DNA from: Symbiodinium natans
Taxonomy: Eukaryota; Sar; Dinophyceae; Suessiales; Symbiodiniaceae
Reading direction: 5' to 3'
Assembly (NCBI GenBank): GCA_905221605.1
Contig: CAJNDS010001224.1
Span: 1,069,056-1,133,055 of the forward strand
Length of the DNA stretch: 64,000 bases
Positions 62,870 through 64,000 of the stretch are shown here, in pieces. The translations under genes and the position numbers were made by a program. The notes beneath the pieces are model-generated. The model did not search any database, had not been told where the DNA came from, and saw only the letters and a program-made list of their open reading frames with translations. Position 1 is the stretch's first letter. The number at the start of each line of letters is the position of its first letter.

Positions 62870-63815
62870 GGTACTCCTTAAGGTCGAGGGGTTATGGGTC
62901 GAAGAATCCAGAGGTTATGGGCATGGGCATCAGTTCTGGGTCTAAGCAGGGGCATGCCCTCATGATCTGAGCACATGGCTGACCTGCTGCGGCGTTTGCT
63001 TGGCCATGCAGCAGGTGCCCCACCACCCCCCCCCCCCGGGCGCACCTCGGAAACTTCCTGAAGCCGTTCGTGCAGCCGCATGTGGCTTCCAAGCTGCAGT
63101 CGGGGGCGGGGGTCGGTAGTCGGGAGTCACCATGGCGCCGGAACCTCAGATCCAAAAATGGTAGCCTTTCAGCGCGCCCTCTCTCGGAGGTTCATTCGGG
63201 GTAGCTCTCTCTCTGTAGGGATCGAAAGCAACCGAAGTAGGTTACCAAAAAGTGCAGCTGCCACACTTAAGAGCCCTACTTGTGACTACCAACCTCAAAG
63301 ACTCCAAGCAAGACCCTGTAGTTGTATTTCCCAACATCAACACACCCCACCCAAAAACATTACAATCCGAAGGATAGGGACGCCAAGAAGGGTGTGCCCC
63401 CTAGTGTGGGGAGCCGTAGAAGGGTATACCCAGAGGGCCCTAAGCATATAGGGATCTTGAGGATGACTTCGGGTGTATTCCTTGAACGTATTTGGCTGGT
63501 TGGGTACTCCTTGTCTAGGGAATATTGGGCTCTCCGGGTGCAAGTGGCCTTGACCTGCTGCACCCCGAGGTCTAATTCTTAAGCGTTAAAGCCCTAGTAA
63601 AACCCTAAGCCTTAAACCCCAAAAGCATCTTATACCCTCGTAAGGCCCTAAGCCTTAAACCCTAAACACACCTTCAACAACCCCAACAAAACCCTGAGCC
63701 TTCGGAGGGGGATGTGGTGTTTTCGGAAAATGGGGGTACCTTTGTGGGGCTCCCTTTCTTGAAGGGGGTACTATTCTATTTGGGGTATAGAAAGGGGTAC
63801 CCCGATTTTGGGAAA
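62870..63815. other. Right spacer with hairpin elements
   Basis: A short frame at 62974 (MADLLRRLLGHAAGAPPPPP) is possible but unsupported. Family 1-like hairpin 63183-63310 (GGAGGTTCATTCGGGGTAGC ... CTACCAACCTCAAAGACTCC), family 3-like segment 63435-63540 (ends TATTGGGCTCTCCGGGTG), and family 4-like hairpin 63716-63819 (GGTGTTTTCGGAAAATGGGG ... CCCCGATTTTGGGAAACACC). Confidence 0.5.
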
Positions 63816-63819
63816 CACC

Positions 63820-64000
63820 TAAACCCTAAACCCTAAACCCTAAACCCTACACCCTAAACCCTAAACCCTAAACCCTAACCCTAAACCCTAAACCCTAAAC
63901 CCTAAACCCTAAACCCTAAACCCTAAACCCTAAACCCTAAACCCTAAACCCTAAACCCTAAACCCTAAACCCTAAACCCTAAACCCTAAACCCTAAACCC
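63820..64000 (+). repeat. CCCTAAA array at the window end
   Basis: About 25 units, nearly perfect, running off the window. The strand is the C-rich one, so this is not a right-hand chromosome end. Confidence 0.95.

Noticed and set aside
63820-64000. Chromosome-end telomere at the right edge
   Set aside because: A right-hand end should show the G-rich TTTAGGG strand on +; here it is CCCTAAA, and similar arrays occur throughout the window, so this is interstitial.
1-64000. tRNA, 5S or spliced-leader genes
   Set aside because: I looked for B-box-like GGTTCGA words in cloverleaf context, 5S motifs and the leader ending GGCTCAAG in a plausible setting, and found none I could support by eye.

Overview
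The window looks like nuclear DNA of a dinoflagellate. Evidence: a diverged 5.8S-ITS2-LSU rDNA relic whose LSU start carries the dinoflagellate-type AAGCATATAAGTAAGCGG stretch; two genes for tandem HMG-box proteins of the KKPAGGAFGC type common in dinoflagellates; reverse-transcriptase fragments of a type common in dinoflagellate and other algal genomes; every confidently read gene on the + strand (unidirectional gene array); probable non-GT splice donors; and many TTTAGGG/CCCTAAA tracts. The species cannot be fixed from the sequence. Family names come from motif recognition by eye, without any search.

Layout. 1-14.2 kb has few telomeric motifs and no gene I can defend. It holds dispersed and tandem repeats, a rDNA pseudogene on the - strand (6.2-7.0 kb), a ~1 kb inverted-repeat element (7.68-8.66 kb) and reverse-transcriptase debris (10.3-11.6 kb on -, 14.0-14.2 kb on +). 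At 14.6-15.5 kb lies a GNAT acetyltransferase gene split by an 87-bp telomeric-motif intron. 15.5-20.0 kb is repeat DNA with a palindromic TTAATTAA/GGGCCC tandem array. From 20 kb on the window is a + strand gene array: HMG-box gene A (20.2-21.5), an unnamed conserved gene A (22.3-24.0), a large unknown probably secreted protein (25.8-27.6), a beta-trefoil lectin (28.9-30.9), an NRF-6-like membrane acyltransferase in about 20 small exons (32.3-45.5), an unresolved zone with candidate exons (45.5-52.9), an FKBP-type peptidyl-prolyl isomerase in six visible exons (53.0-57.0), HMG-box gene B (58.2-59.5) and unnamed gene B (61.3-62.6). HMG A plus unnamed A, and HMG B plus unnamed B, are two copies of one ~4.3-4.8 kb segmental duplication.

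The striking feature is intron content. From about 14.5 kb on, introns and spacers are packed with Arabidopsis-type telomeric heptamers in both orientations and with several families of 90-150 bp hairpin elements with terminal inverted repeats, some ending next to exon edges. This fits introner-like elements that create introns, together with heavy interstitial telomere-repeat seeding. The genes have unrelated housekeeping or surface roles (chromatin binding, lectin, membrane acyl transfer, protein folding, acetylation) and do not form a pathway; what they share is the intron invasion.
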